A stretch of DNA of 45,325 bases from Myxococcus sp. (lineage in GTDB: Bacteria; Myxococcota; Myxococcia; Myxococcales; Myxococcaceae). The position numbers and the translations under genes were made by a program. Below, in pieces: positions 33,140 to 41,615 of the stretch. The DNA is taken from positions 1-45,325 of the forward strand of contig JACSRE010000108.1 in the NCBI GenBank assembly GCA_014879945.1, in the 5' to 3' direction. Every line of letters starts with the position of its first letter. Position 1 is the first letter of the stretch. The notes under the pieces are model-generated. The model worked only from the letters and a program-made list of their open reading frames with translations. It did no database searches and was not told where the DNA came from.

Positions 33140-35616
33140 TGCCTTCTCAGGACTCCACGCGGTGGTGGTACGCGGCCGAAGCGGCCCTCGGCCTCGCCAT
33201 CGTCAGCCTCCCGGTCTGCCTCGGCGGCGCGCCCCCCTGGACCGCGGTCGTCTTGTTCGGCCTCGCCCTCGTCGCGCTCACCACCTGGGTGGTGGGGGCC
33301 GTCAGGCACGGGCGTCGCGCGACCTGGCACCCCGTGCTGGCGGTGCTGGCGTTCCTGACGCTCGTGGCGGCGCTCGCCCTCGTCCCGCTGCCGCCAGCGC
33401 TCCTGGCGCTCCTCTCGCCAGAGGCTGGCGAGCTGCGCGACTTCGCCCTGGTGCCCCTCGGCCTCGAGGCCCCGCGGCCCCTCACCGTCGACGCGCCCTC
33501 GACCTGGCGCGCGTTGGCGCGGCTGGCCTCGCTGCTCGCCATCGGCTTCGTCGCGCTGCAGCTCGGGCGGCTCGAGGCGTCGCGCCGAAGGCTGCTGATG
33601 GTCATCGCGGGAACCGGAGGGCTGGTCGCGGTGGTTGGCTTCGGCCACCTGCTCGCCGGCGCCGACGCGCTGTTCGGCCAGTGGCGGTTCTTCGCGACCC
33701 TTCCGTTGCTCTCGTTCTTCGGCAACAGCAACCACCTCGCGGCCTGGCTGGCGTTCTGTGGAACCGTCGCGCTCGGCCTCGGGCTCGAGGCCCGCTCCAG
33801 AGAGGCGGCGGTCGGCTGGGTGGGGCTCGGCCTGGCGTGCGGAACCGGGGTCTTCCTCTCGTTCTCGCGCGGCGGCATCGGCACCTTCGTCGTCACGTGG
33901 GCGATGGTGGGCGCGCTGCTCCTCGCCCGCCGGCAGGGGGGCGTTCGGGCGGTGTTGCCGTGGCTGGTGATCGGCGCGACCACCTTGTTCGCCCTCTCGC
34001 TCGCGAGCGAACAGCTCATCGAGCGGCTCGCCTCGGTGTCGACCGTCGAGCGGCTTCAGAAGACGAAGCTCGACCTGTGGCCGATGTTCTGGGAGGCCGC
34101 CGTCGCGTACGGCCGCGCCGGAATGGGGCCCGGCGCCTTCGAGCTGGGCTTCACCCGGTTTCAGACCACCCAGCCCGGGGTGACGTTCACGCACCCCGAG
34201 AACCTCGTCCTCCAGGGGCTGGCAGAGCTGGGCGTTCCCCTCTTCACCGTGCTGCTGGCGCTCGGGCTGTTCGCTGCCTGGCGGCTGGTTCGGCAAGCGC
34301 GCGGCGCCCTGCTGGAGCAGGTGCTGCTCCTGGCGGTGCTCGGCGCCGGCCTCCACGATCTCTTCGACTTCGCGCTCGAGCTGAACGCGCTCCCGGTCGC
34401 GGTGGTGGTCGTGCTGGGCCTCTGCGGCGCGCGCGAGCAGGGCCTGGCCCCCCAGCGGTGGGCGGTGCGAGGCTGGTGGAGCTCGCTGCCAGCGGCGCTC
34501 GCCGTCGTGGGCGTCGTGGCGCTCGCGAAGGGCCTGCCGCCGCACGGCGCGGCCGAAGAAGCGCTGCTCGGGCTGGTCGACGAGGGCGCGAGCGCCGAGC
34601 AGGTGCGCGCCGCGGCCCTCGTCTCCATCGACCGCCACCCAGCCGACTGGGTGCTCTACGCGGCCGTCGCCGATCGCTTCAGCCGCGAAGGGGCCGCGCG
34701 GGAGTCGCTGGCCTGGGTGAACCGGGTGCTCGCGCTGCGGCCCTTCGATGCGTCTGCCCACGTCGTCGCTGGCCGGGCGCTCCGACGGCTCAACCAGCCG
34801 ACGCAGGCGCTGCTCGAGTTCAAGGTCGCCTGGACCCTGGGCGACACCGCGAGCTTCGACGAGGGCCTCACCCTGGCCGCCGCGCTGGGCGCGTACGACC
34901 GGCTCCTGGTCGAAGACGCCGGGCTGCTCGGCCGAATGTGGGAGCGCTACCGGGTGATGGGGCTGCTGGCCGAGAGCAAGGCGCTGCTGGCGGCGGCCGA
35001 GCAGCTGCCCCCATCACAGGCGGTGGCCATGGAGGCCCGGGTGCTCCAGGTCTGGCAGGCGAACGCCGAGCAGGATTTTCCGCGCGCCCTCGGCGCCCTC
35101 GAGCAGCTCCCGCTCGAGGTGCGCGCCCAGCCCGAGCTGCTCATTCTCTCAGCGCGGCTTTTGGCGCAGGTCGGCCGCCTCGCCGAGGCCATCGCCCAGC
35201 TCGACGCCGTCGCGCGCCGGGAGCCGCAGCACCTGAACGTCGCGACGACGCTCGCCGAGCTGCTGGCGCTCGACAAGCGGCCCCGCGAGGCGCTGGCGGC
35301 GCTCGACCGGACCCGGCCCTTCGTCTCGGGCCCCCAGGGGCGCTCGCTGCTCTTCCAGCGCGAGGCGGGCCTGTGGGCGCAAGAAGGCCGGTGGCCGCGC
35401 GCCCTCGAGGCCCTCCAGACCGCGGCCCGCATCGAGCCGACCCGCGCCGACCTGCGCTACCGCATCGCGGAGGTGTACGAGCAGATGGGCAGCCTCCACT
35501 CGGCCATCGACGAGGTCCGCAAGGGCCGGCTGCTCGACACGCCGCAGGGCGCGAAGGCCCAGGACGCCTGGGTCAGCCGACTGCAGCTGGCGATGGAAGC
35601 GCAGCGCACCGAGTAG
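33139..35616 (+). CDS. O-antigen ligase/polymerase fused to TPR repeats
   Basis: 825 residues. The first ~480 residues hold about 11 TM segments with the Wzy_C/WaaL signature: LPLLSFFGNSNHLAAWLAF, SFSRGGIGTFVV, a large loop with GMGPGAFELGF and TFTHPENLVLQGLAELG. The last ~340 residues are periplasmic or cytoplasmic TPR-like helices (WVLYAAVADRFSREGAARES, ARLLAQVGRLAEAIAQLDAV, LRYRIAEVYEQMGSLHSAID). Such fusions join or polymerise polysaccharide chains, the TPRs probably binding partners. The start overlaps the previous stop by one base (TGATG). A possible promoter for the next gene lies 9 bases after its stop. Confidence 0.88.
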   Translation: MPSQDSTRWWYAAEAALGLAIVSLPVCLGGAPPWTAVVLFGLALVALTTWVVGAVRHGRRATWHPVLAVLAFLTLVAALALVPLPPALLALLSPEAGELRDFALVPLGLEAPRPLTVDAPSTWRALARLASLLAIGFVALQLGRLEASRRRLLMVIAGTGGLVAVVGFGHLLAGADALFGQWRFFATLPLLSFFGNSNHLAAWLAFCGTVALGLGLEARSREAAVGWVGLGLACGTGVFLSFSRGGIGTFVVTWAMVGALLLARRQGGVRAVLPWLVIGATTLFALSLASEQLIERLASVSTVERLQKTKLDLWPMFWEAAVAYGRAGMGPGAFELGFTRFQTTQPGVTFTHPENLVLQGLAELGVPLFTVLLALGLFAAWRLVRQARGALLEQVLLLAVLGAGLHDLFDFALELNALPVAVVVVLGLCGAREQGLAPQRWAVRGWWSSLPAALAVVGVVALAKGLPPHGAAEEALLGLVDEGASAEQVRAAALVSIDRHPADWVLYAAVADRFSREGAARESLAWVNRVLALRPFDASAHVVAGRALRRLNQPTQALLEFKVAWTLGDTASFDEGLTLAAALGAYDRLLVEDAGLLGRMWERYRVMGLLAESKALLAAAEQLPPSQAVAMEARVLQVWQANAEQDFPRALGALEQLPLEVRAQPELLILSARLLAQVGRLAEAIAQLDAVARREPQHLNVATTLAELLALDKRPREALAALDRTRPFVSGPQGRSLLFQREAGLWAQEGRWPRALEALQTAARIEPTRADLRYRIAEVYEQMGSLHSAIDEVRKGRLLDTPQGAKAQDAWVSRLQLAMEAQRTE

Positions 35617-35625
35617 CGCTCCGGT

Positions 35626-35655
35626 TTGAACATGGGGGCCAGTCGGTGGTACTGA
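35626..35655 (+). promoter_or_regulatory. Putative leaderless promoter before the BY-kinase gene
   Basis: TTGAAC (35626-35631) and TACTGA (35650-35655) are 18 bases apart; transcription would begin at about 35662, one base before the GTG 35663. There is no Shine-Dalgarno site. Confidence 0.45.
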
Positions 35656-35662
35656 ACCCGTC

Positions 35663-37822
35663 GTGTCGAACTCCAGCGAAGCTCAGCTCAGCTCCAGCAT
35701 CGACCTTCGCCAGTACCTCAGGGTTCTCCTCAAGCGTAAGTGGCTGATCTTGATTGTCTTTTCGCTGGTGGTCGGGGCCACGACGCTCTGGGCCCGCAGC
35801 CAGCCGAAGGTCTTCGCGGCGCAGATCTCGCTCATCATCGACTCGAAAGAGCCGCGCTTCCTCGACAACCAGATCCAGGACGTCAATAACGACTCCACCT
35901 CGGCCTACTGGGCGAACAAGGAGTACCTCGAGACGCAGTCGAAGATCATCACCAGCCGCGCGGTCTCGCAGCGGGTGGTCGAGAAGCTGGGCCTGAACAA
36001 CGACCCCGAGTTCCTTCGCCTGACGAAGCTGCCCGAGGCGCAGCGCGACGAGGCGATGAAGCGCGCCGACGCGGTGGCGATGGTGCAGGGGCGAATCAAG
36101 GTCGAGTCGCTCAAGGACAGCCGCGTCACCTTCATCAAGATCGAAGACTCGGACCCGAACCGGGCCGCGCTCCTGGCGAACGAGGTGGCGCAGGCGTACA
36201 TCGACGAGTCGCTGTCGCAGAAGCTCAAGGTGACCGAGAACGCCTCGAAGTGGCTCGACGAGCGGCGCGACAGCCTCTCTGACGCTGCGCGCGCGAGCGA
36301 GCTGGCGCTGTACGCGTTCCGCAAGCAGTCCGACATGCTCAGCACCTCGATCGACGATCGCGCCAACATGGTGTCGTCGAGGCTGACGGCGACCAGCCAG
36401 GCGTTGACCGACGTGCAGCTGAAGATCGCCGGGCACAAGGCCCGGGTCGCGGCGATTCGGAACGTGCAGCACCAGCAGGGCTCGGACGACTCGATGTGGG
36501 CCGAGGCGCTGCCCGCCGCCCGCGAGAACCCGACGCTCCAGAAGCTCAAAGACCGCATGCTCTCGCTGCGCACCGACTGCACCGAGCTGCAGTCGCGCTA
36601 CCTGGGGGAGCACCCCAAGCTGATGGAGTGCCGCGACAAGCTCGCGCTCGTCGAGAAGGACTTTCAGCGCGAGCTGTCGAACCTCGTGGTGGGCACCGAG
36701 GCCGAGCTGCGCGAGTCGGTCGAGAAAGAGAAGAACCTGCAGGCGCTCTTCAACGAGGTGCGCGCCGAGGCCTTCGAGGTCGAGAAGAAGAAGCTCGAGC
36801 TCGACCGCCTCAAGCAGGAGTCGGACAGCGCCAAGCGGCAGTACGACTCGGTCTTCAAGCGCCTCAAAGACATCGAGCTGTCGGGCCTGCTGCGGACGTC
36901 GAACGTGCGCGTGCTCGACGCCGCGCGCCCCCAGCTCGCGCCCGTCAGGCCGAACGTGCCGCAGTCGATTCTGCTGGGCATCGTCGCGGGCCTCGTCGCC
37001 GCCATCGGCCTGGCGCTGCTGCTCGAGTTCCTGGACTCCACCGTGACGTCGCAGCAGGAGATCGAGGAGCGCATGGGCCTGACCTTCCTCGGCTTCGTGC
37101 CCTCGATTCCGCCGACCGACGGCCAGGCGAAGGACCTGCACATTCACCGCGAGCCCAAGTCGCACATCGCCGAGTGCACGCGCGCGGTCAGAACGAACCT
37201 GCTCTTCATGTCGCCCGACAAGCCGCTCAAGCGCATGCTGGTGACGTCGAGCGGGCCGCAAGAGGGCAAGTCGACGACCGCCATCAACCTCGGCATCGCC
37301 ATGGCGCAGAGCGGCCAGAAGGTGCTCATCATCGACACCGACATGCGGCGGCCGCGCCTGCACAAGGCGTTCGGCGTGCCGAACGACGTGGGGGTCTCGT
37401 CGCTGGTGGTCGGAGAGGGCACCCTGGAGGCTGCCATCAAGACGACCGAGGTGCCGGGCCTCTACCTGCTGCCCTGCGGCCCGGTGCCGCCCAACCCGGC
37501 CGAGCTGCTCCACACGCGCGCCTTCGGCGAGCTGCTCGAGACGCTCGACGGCAAGTACGACCGGGTCATCCTCGACAGCCCGCCGGTGGGGGCCGTGGCC
37601 GACGCGGTGGTGCTCGCGACGCGCGTCAACGGGGTGGTGCTGGTGCTCAAGTCGGGCGTCACCCACCGCGACGTGGCGAAGCGAACCGTGCGCGCGCTCA
37701 ACGACGTGAAGGCCGTGATGCTCGGCGCGGTGCTCAACGACGTGAACCTCGATCGCTCGAGGTACGGCGACTACTACTACGGCTACGCGTACCGGAACTA
37801 CGGCTACGGCGAGAAGAGCTGA
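35663..37822 (+). CDS. Wzz/BY-kinase polysaccharide co-polymerase (Wzc-type)
   Basis: 719 residues from GTG 35663. An N-terminal Wzz domain has TM1 (about 27-45), a long coiled-coil periplasmic part and TM2 (about 436-457). The cytoplasmic tyrosine kinase domain has Walker A GPQEGKSTT (531-539), Walker A' VLIIDTDMRRPRLHK, and Walker B VILDSPPVGAVAD. The C-terminus is a Tyr cluster (YGDYYYGYAYRNYGYG, eight Tyr) that is the autophosphorylation tail controlling oligomerisation and chain length. It follows the O-antigen-ligase gene by 46 bases and precedes a YdcF-like gene by 12. Confidence 0.95.
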   Translation: MSNSSEAQLSSSIDLRQYLRVLLKRKWLILIVFSLVVGATTLWARSQPKVFAAQISLIIDSKEPRFLDNQIQDVNNDSTSAYWANKEYLETQSKIITSRAVSQRVVEKLGLNNDPEFLRLTKLPEAQRDEAMKRADAVAMVQGRIKVESLKDSRVTFIKIEDSDPNRAALLANEVAQAYIDESLSQKLKVTENASKWLDERRDSLSDAARASELALYAFRKQSDMLSTSIDDRANMVSSRLTATSQALTDVQLKIAGHKARVAAIRNVQHQQGSDDSMWAEALPAARENPTLQKLKDRMLSLRTDCTELQSRYLGEHPKLMECRDKLALVEKDFQRELSNLVVGTEAELRESVEKEKNLQALFNEVRAEAFEVEKKKLELDRLKQESDSAKRQYDSVFKRLKDIELSGLLRTSNVRVLDAARPQLAPVRPNVPQSILLGIVAGLVAAIGLALLLEFLDSTVTSQQEIEERMGLTFLGFVPSIPPTDGQAKDLHIHREPKSHIAECTRAVRTNLLFMSPDKPLKRMLVTSSGPQEGKSTTAINLGIAMAQSGQKVLIIDTDMRRPRLHKAFGVPNDVGVSSLVVGEGTLEAAIKTTEVPGLYLLPCGPVPPNPAELLHTRAFGELLETLDGKYDRVILDSPPVGAVADAVVLATRVNGVVLVLKSGVTHRDVAKRTVRALNDVKAVMLGAVLNDVNLDRSRYGDYYYGYAYRNYGYGEKS

Positions 37823-37834
37823 CGCTCCTGGGGC

Positions 37835-38590
37835 GTGTTCTTCTTCCTCTCGAAGACGCTCGACCTGCTGCTCGACCCCTGGTGGTGGGGCGTCGGGCCC
37901 GCGCTCGCGGGGGTCGTGCTGCTCGCCGTCGGGCGGCGCCGCGCGGGGCTGGCGCTCGCCGCGGTGGGCCTGGGCACCCTCACCCTCTTCAGCGCGCCCG
38001 CGGTGTCGAACCGGCTGTGGGCCTCGCTCGAAGGCGACGCGCGCGACACGTCTCGACGAGACGGCGGGTACGACGTGGTGGTGCTCCTCGGCGGCGTGGT
38101 GGCGTCGTTCGGGGCGACGGCCGAAGAGGCGGCCTGGGGCGACAACGTCGAGCGGCTGACGGTGACCTTCGAGCTGCTCCGAACCGGCCGGGCGAGGTAC
38201 GTCATCGTCAGCGGCGGCACCCTGCGCGAGGGCCTGCCCACCGAGGCGGCGTACCTGGCGCGGCAGCTCGAGGCCTGGGGCATCGAGCCGGAGCGGGTGA
38301 TTCAGGAGCCGAGCGCCCGCAACACGCTCGAGAACGCGAAGTCCTCAAAGGCGCTCATCGACGCGCGTGGCTTTCGATCGACGCTCCTCGTCACGAGCGC
38401 GTTTCACCTGCCGCGCGCGGTGGACTGCTTCCGCGACGTGGGGCTCGAGCCCGACACGCTGCCGGTCGATTACCGCATGCGCGACCCGGCGTTCGACTCG
38501 CACTGGCTGCCGCGCGCGGCGTACCTGGAGCAGTCGGCGGCGGCGCTCCGCGAGCTGGCGGGCCGCTTCGTCTATCGCCTCAGGCGCTGA
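37835..38590 (+). CDS. YdcF/ElyC-like DUF218 membrane protein
   Basis: 251 residues from GTG 37835. Two N-terminal hydrophobic helices (about 18-60) are followed by the DUF218 domain: VVLLGGVVASFG, RYVIVSGGTLREG, SARNTLENAKSS and LLVTSAFHLPRAVDCF. E. coli members act in envelope polysaccharide or lipid-carrier homeostasis (ElyC, SanA); a similar role is likely next to the co-polymerase. It begins 12 bases after the BY-kinase stop and overlaps the convergent glycosyltransferase by 11 bases. Confidence 0.88.
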   Translation: MFFFLSKTLDLLLDPWWWGVGPALAGVVLLAVGRRRAGLALAAVGLGTLTLFSAPAVSNRLWASLEGDARDTSRRDGGYDVVVLLGGVVASFGATAEEAAWGDNVERLTVTFELLRTGRARYVIVSGGTLREGLPTEAAYLARQLEAWGIEPERVIQEPSARNTLENAKSSKALIDARGFRSTLLVTSAFHLPRAVDCFRDVGLEPDTLPVDYRMRDPAFDSHWLPRAAYLEQSAAALRELAGRFVYRLRR

Positions 38591-39653
38591 GCGCTGACGC
38601 GGTGGCGTGCTCGGCGACGACGCGTCGGAAGAGCGCCTCGTAGCGGTCGATGACGCTGGCGACGGAGTACCTGGCCTCGACGTGAGCCCGGCCAGCGGCC
38701 CCCAGGGCGGCGCGGGCCTTCGCTGAACGCCCGGCCAGCGCGAGCACCTCGCGGGTCCAGTCGCCGCATGGCTTCACCAGCGCCCCGGCGCCGCTGCCCT
38801 CGAAGAGCCCGACGTTGGCGCCGACCGCCGAGGCCACGACCGGCACGCCGCAGCTCATGTACTGGAGCATCTTGAAGCCGCACTTGCCGCGGGTCTGCTC
38901 GGTGTCGGGCAGGGGCATCAGGCCGAGGTCGAAGCTCTGCAGCGCCATCAGCTCGCGCTCGTCGCTCCATCGCCACTGCTCGACCTTCGGGTGGGCGCGG
39001 TACTCCGGGAGCGTTCCGTTCGAGACGATGCGCAGGCGCGCGCGGGGCAGCTGCTCGAGGGCGCCGAGCACCGACGGAATCACCTCGCGCAGGTAGGGGA
39101 AGTTCGAGGCCGTGCCCATCCACCCGATGACGAGCTCATGGGCGTCTCTCGGTGGCCCCGGAAGGAAGCGCTCGGTGTCGACGACCGTGGGGAGCGTCGT
39201 CGTCTTGTGCGGCGCCTGGGCGCGGGTGGCGAGGTGGTCGTTGCCGGCGATGACGTGCGAGGCCGCGCGAACGGCCTGCTTGAAGGTGCGCTCCCGCATC
39301 GTCGAGGGGGCCCCACCCACCCCGAGGTAGATGGCGTCGTCGAAGTCGAAGATCGACGGGGTGCCGCGCAGGCCTTGAACGAACTCGGGCAGGCCGGTGA
39401 CGGCCATCGTCGTCTTGTGGAGGAAGAGCAGGTCGTGGCCGCGCTGGAACAGGAGTCGACCGGCGCGCGCCACCCGGCCCTTCGCCTTGTAAAGCGGCGC
39501 CCAGGGCTTGTCGTGAACGTCGTTGTAGCGCTCGTCGTAGGCGAACTGCGCCTCGCACGAGATGCCGCGCCGCTCGAGCCAGGGGAAGAACTGGAGGCAG
39601 CGGAAGCGGCTGCCGGGGCTGATGGGGCCGTCAGTGAAGAAGAGAACGCGCAT
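38580..39653 (-). CDS. GT4-type glycosyltransferase (paralogue of 26761-27858)
   Basis: 357 residues. It starts MRVLFFTDGPISPGSRFRCL and shares most block motifs with the enzyme at 26761: SIFDFDDAIYLG, HVIAGNDHLA, TVVDTERFLPG, VIGWMGTASNFPYLRE and LMPLPDTEQTRGKCGFKML. It is an inner-membrane-associated glycosyltransferase of the locus. It is third in a minus-strand unit after two amidotransferase genes, 24 bases downstream of the second. No clear ribosome site precedes the ATG. Confidence 0.88.
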   Translation of the reverse strand: MRVLFFTDGPISPGSRFRCLQFFPWLERRGISCEAQFAYDERYNDVHDKPWAPLYKAKGRVARAGRLLFQRGHDLLFLHKTTMAVTGLPEFVQGLRGTPSIFDFDDAIYLGVGGAPSTMRERTFKQAVRAASHVIAGNDHLATRAQAPHKTTTLPTVVDTERFLPGPPRDAHELVIGWMGTASNFPYLREVIPSVLGALEQLPRARLRIVSNGTLPEYRAHPKVEQWRWSDERELMALQSFDLGLMPLPDTEQTRGKCGFKMLQYMSCGVPVVASAVGANVGLFEGSGAGALVKPCGDWTREVLALAGRSAKARAALGAAGRAHVEARYSVASVIDRYEALFRRVVAEHATASALSA

Positions 39654-39677
39654 GTCAGGACTGCCTCGTGAAGCTCG

Positions 39678-41603
39678 CTACCCGTTGGCCCGCCACGCCT
39701 GCAGCATCAGAATGTCCCACAGGTGGTACTCCCAGGGGCGCGCGCCGCTCAGGTGCTCAGCCCAGCGTGCCAAGACGACCGTCGGGTCGAGGCCGACCGC
39801 TTCGAGCGACGCGGGGTCAAGCAGTGATTCGGCCCAGTCCCTCAGCGGGCCGCGGAGCCAGGCCCCGATGGGCACGCCGAACCCCATCTTGGGTCCCGAG
39901 ACGATGGTGTCGGGGACGTACCGGGAGAGCACCTGACGGAGAACCCACTTGCCGGTGGTGCCGCGGATCTTCAGCGAGAGCGGCAGGGTCCACGCGAACT
40001 CGACGAGGCGGTGGTCGAGCAGGGGCTCGCGGGCCTCGAGGCCGACCGCCATCGAGGCGCGGTCGACCTTCGCGAGGATGTCGTCGGGCAGGTAGCCGGT
40101 GAGGTCGCGGAGCATCATCTCGTTGGTGAGCGCCTCGACCGAGTCGCCCTCGAAGGTGCGAGGCGGCGGCGCGGGCCAGGCGCCGTCGTCACGCAGCACG
40201 TGGTCGGCGGGGGTCCAGTGCGACGAGAGGGTCTCGTAGACGCGGTCGGCCGACTCGCTCCCGAGCACGCCGGCGAGCTTGTGCATGCGAATGCCGGCCA
40301 GGCGGACGGTGGGGAGCAGGGGCCTGCCGCGCTGGAAGACCTGGTCCCAGGCGTCGGGCGAGAGCGAGGTGATGGCGCTGGCGAGCCGGCGACGGGCGGC
40401 CTCGGGCACCCAGCCGCTCGCGGCGCCGAGTCGCGGCGCGTAGAGGTGGCGGGTGTAGCCGCCGAAGAGCTCGTCGCCGCCGTCTCCCGAGAGGGCCACC
40501 GTGACGTCGCGGCGGGCCAGCTTCGAGACGAGGTAGGTGGGGATCTGCGAGGAGTCCGAGAAGGGCTCGTCGAACATCGTCGGCAGCAGCGGGATGACCT
40601 CGAGGGCGTCTCTCGCGGTGACGGTGAAGGCGGTGTGGTGGGTGTTGAGGTGGCTGGCGACGGCGCGGGCGGCGTCACCCTCGTTGAAGGCGGCCGTCTC
40701 GTTCTCGATCGAGAAGGTGTGCACCGGGCGCGAGCTCTGGGCCTGCATGAGCGCCACGACGGTGGAGGAGTCGATGCCGCCCGACAGGAACGCCCCCAGC
40801 GGGACGTCGGACACCATGCGCAGCTTGACCGCGTCGCGCAGCAGCTCGTCGAGCGCCTCGATGGCCTGGGCCTCGGTGCCGGCGAAGCGGGTCGACTGGC
40901 CCCTCCGGGCGACCTCGACCGGGTCCCAGTAGCGGGTGAGGTGGGGCTCGGCGTTCCACGCGCTGAAGGAGAGGAAGGCGCCGGGGGGGACCTTCTGGGT
41001 CGAGCGGTAGATCGACCGGCTGCCGGGGACGCAGTTCGACGAGAGGAAGCCGGCGAGGGCGGTCGGGTCGAGGGTGGTGTCGAAGCCGGGCACCACCTTG
41101 AGCGCCTTGAGCTCCGAAGCGAAGGCGAGGGCGGTCGGGGTGCGGGTGAAGTAGAGCGGCTTGAGGCCGAGGCGATCGCGAACGAGGTGGAGCCGGCGGT
41201 CGCGCTCGTCCCAGAGGCCGAAGGCGAACATGCCGATGAAGCGGCAGACGGCGGCCTCGAGGCCCCAGGCTTCGATGGCGGCGAGCATCACCTCGGTGTC
41301 GGAGCCGCCTCGCCAGGCGGGGGCGAGGCCTTCACGCTCGAGCTCATCGCGAATGGTGCGGTAGTTGTAGACCTCGCCGTTGAAGGTGATGGTGAAGCGG
41401 CCCGAGGGCGAGACCATGGGCTGCGCGCCGGCTGGGGAGAGGTCGAGAATCGAGAGGCGGCGGTGACCGAACCAGAGCCCTGGGCTGGGGGAGTGCACGC
41501 CCCACGCGTCAGGACCGCGATGGGCGAGTCGAGCGGTCGCGTCGCGGACGACGGCCTGCGCGTCGATTCGATCGGTGCCCCAGAGACCGGTGATGCCGCA
41601 CAT
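39678..41603 (-). CDS. asnB: Asparagine synthase-type amidotransferase 1
   Basis: 641 residues, glutamine-hydrolysing class. An N-terminal class II amidotransferase domain has catalytic Cys2 (MCGITGLWG), HRRLSILDLSPAG and FNGEVYNYRTIRDEL. The synthetase domain has the PP-loop PLGAFLSGGIDSSTVVAL, LSGDGGDELFGGY, VGLEAREPLLDHRLVEFAW and KMGFGVPIGAW. In polysaccharide loci such enzymes probably amidate a sugar acid or peptide rather than making asparagine. It lies 12 bases after its paralogue and is shorter in base-composition contrast: this gene is very GC-rich, the next one less so. GAGGAA precedes the ATG. Confidence 0.92.
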   Translation of the reverse strand: MCGITGLWGTDRIDAQAVVRDATARLAHRGPDAWGVHSPSPGLWFGHRRLSILDLSPAGAQPMVSPSGRFTITFNGEVYNYRTIRDELEREGLAPAWRGGSDTEVMLAAIEAWGLEAAVCRFIGMFAFGLWDERDRRLHLVRDRLGLKPLYFTRTPTALAFASELKALKVVPGFDTTLDPTALAGFLSSNCVPGSRSIYRSTQKVPPGAFLSFSAWNAEPHLTRYWDPVEVARRGQSTRFAGTEAQAIEALDELLRDAVKLRMVSDVPLGAFLSGGIDSSTVVALMQAQSSRPVHTFSIENETAAFNEGDAARAVASHLNTHHTAFTVTARDALEVIPLLPTMFDEPFSDSSQIPTYLVSKLARRDVTVALSGDGGDELFGGYTRHLYAPRLGAASGWVPEAARRRLASAITSLSPDAWDQVFQRGRPLLPTVRLAGIRMHKLAGVLGSESADRVYETLSSHWTPADHVLRDDGAWPAPPPRTFEGDSVEALTNEMMLRDLTGYLPDDILAKVDRASMAVGLEAREPLLDHRLVEFAWTLPLSLKIRGTTGKWVLRQVLSRYVPDTIVSGPKMGFGVPIGAWLRGPLRDWAESLLDPASLEAVGLDPTVVLARWAEHLSGARPWEYHLWDILMLQAWRANG

Positions 41604-41615
41604 GGTGTTGGTTCC

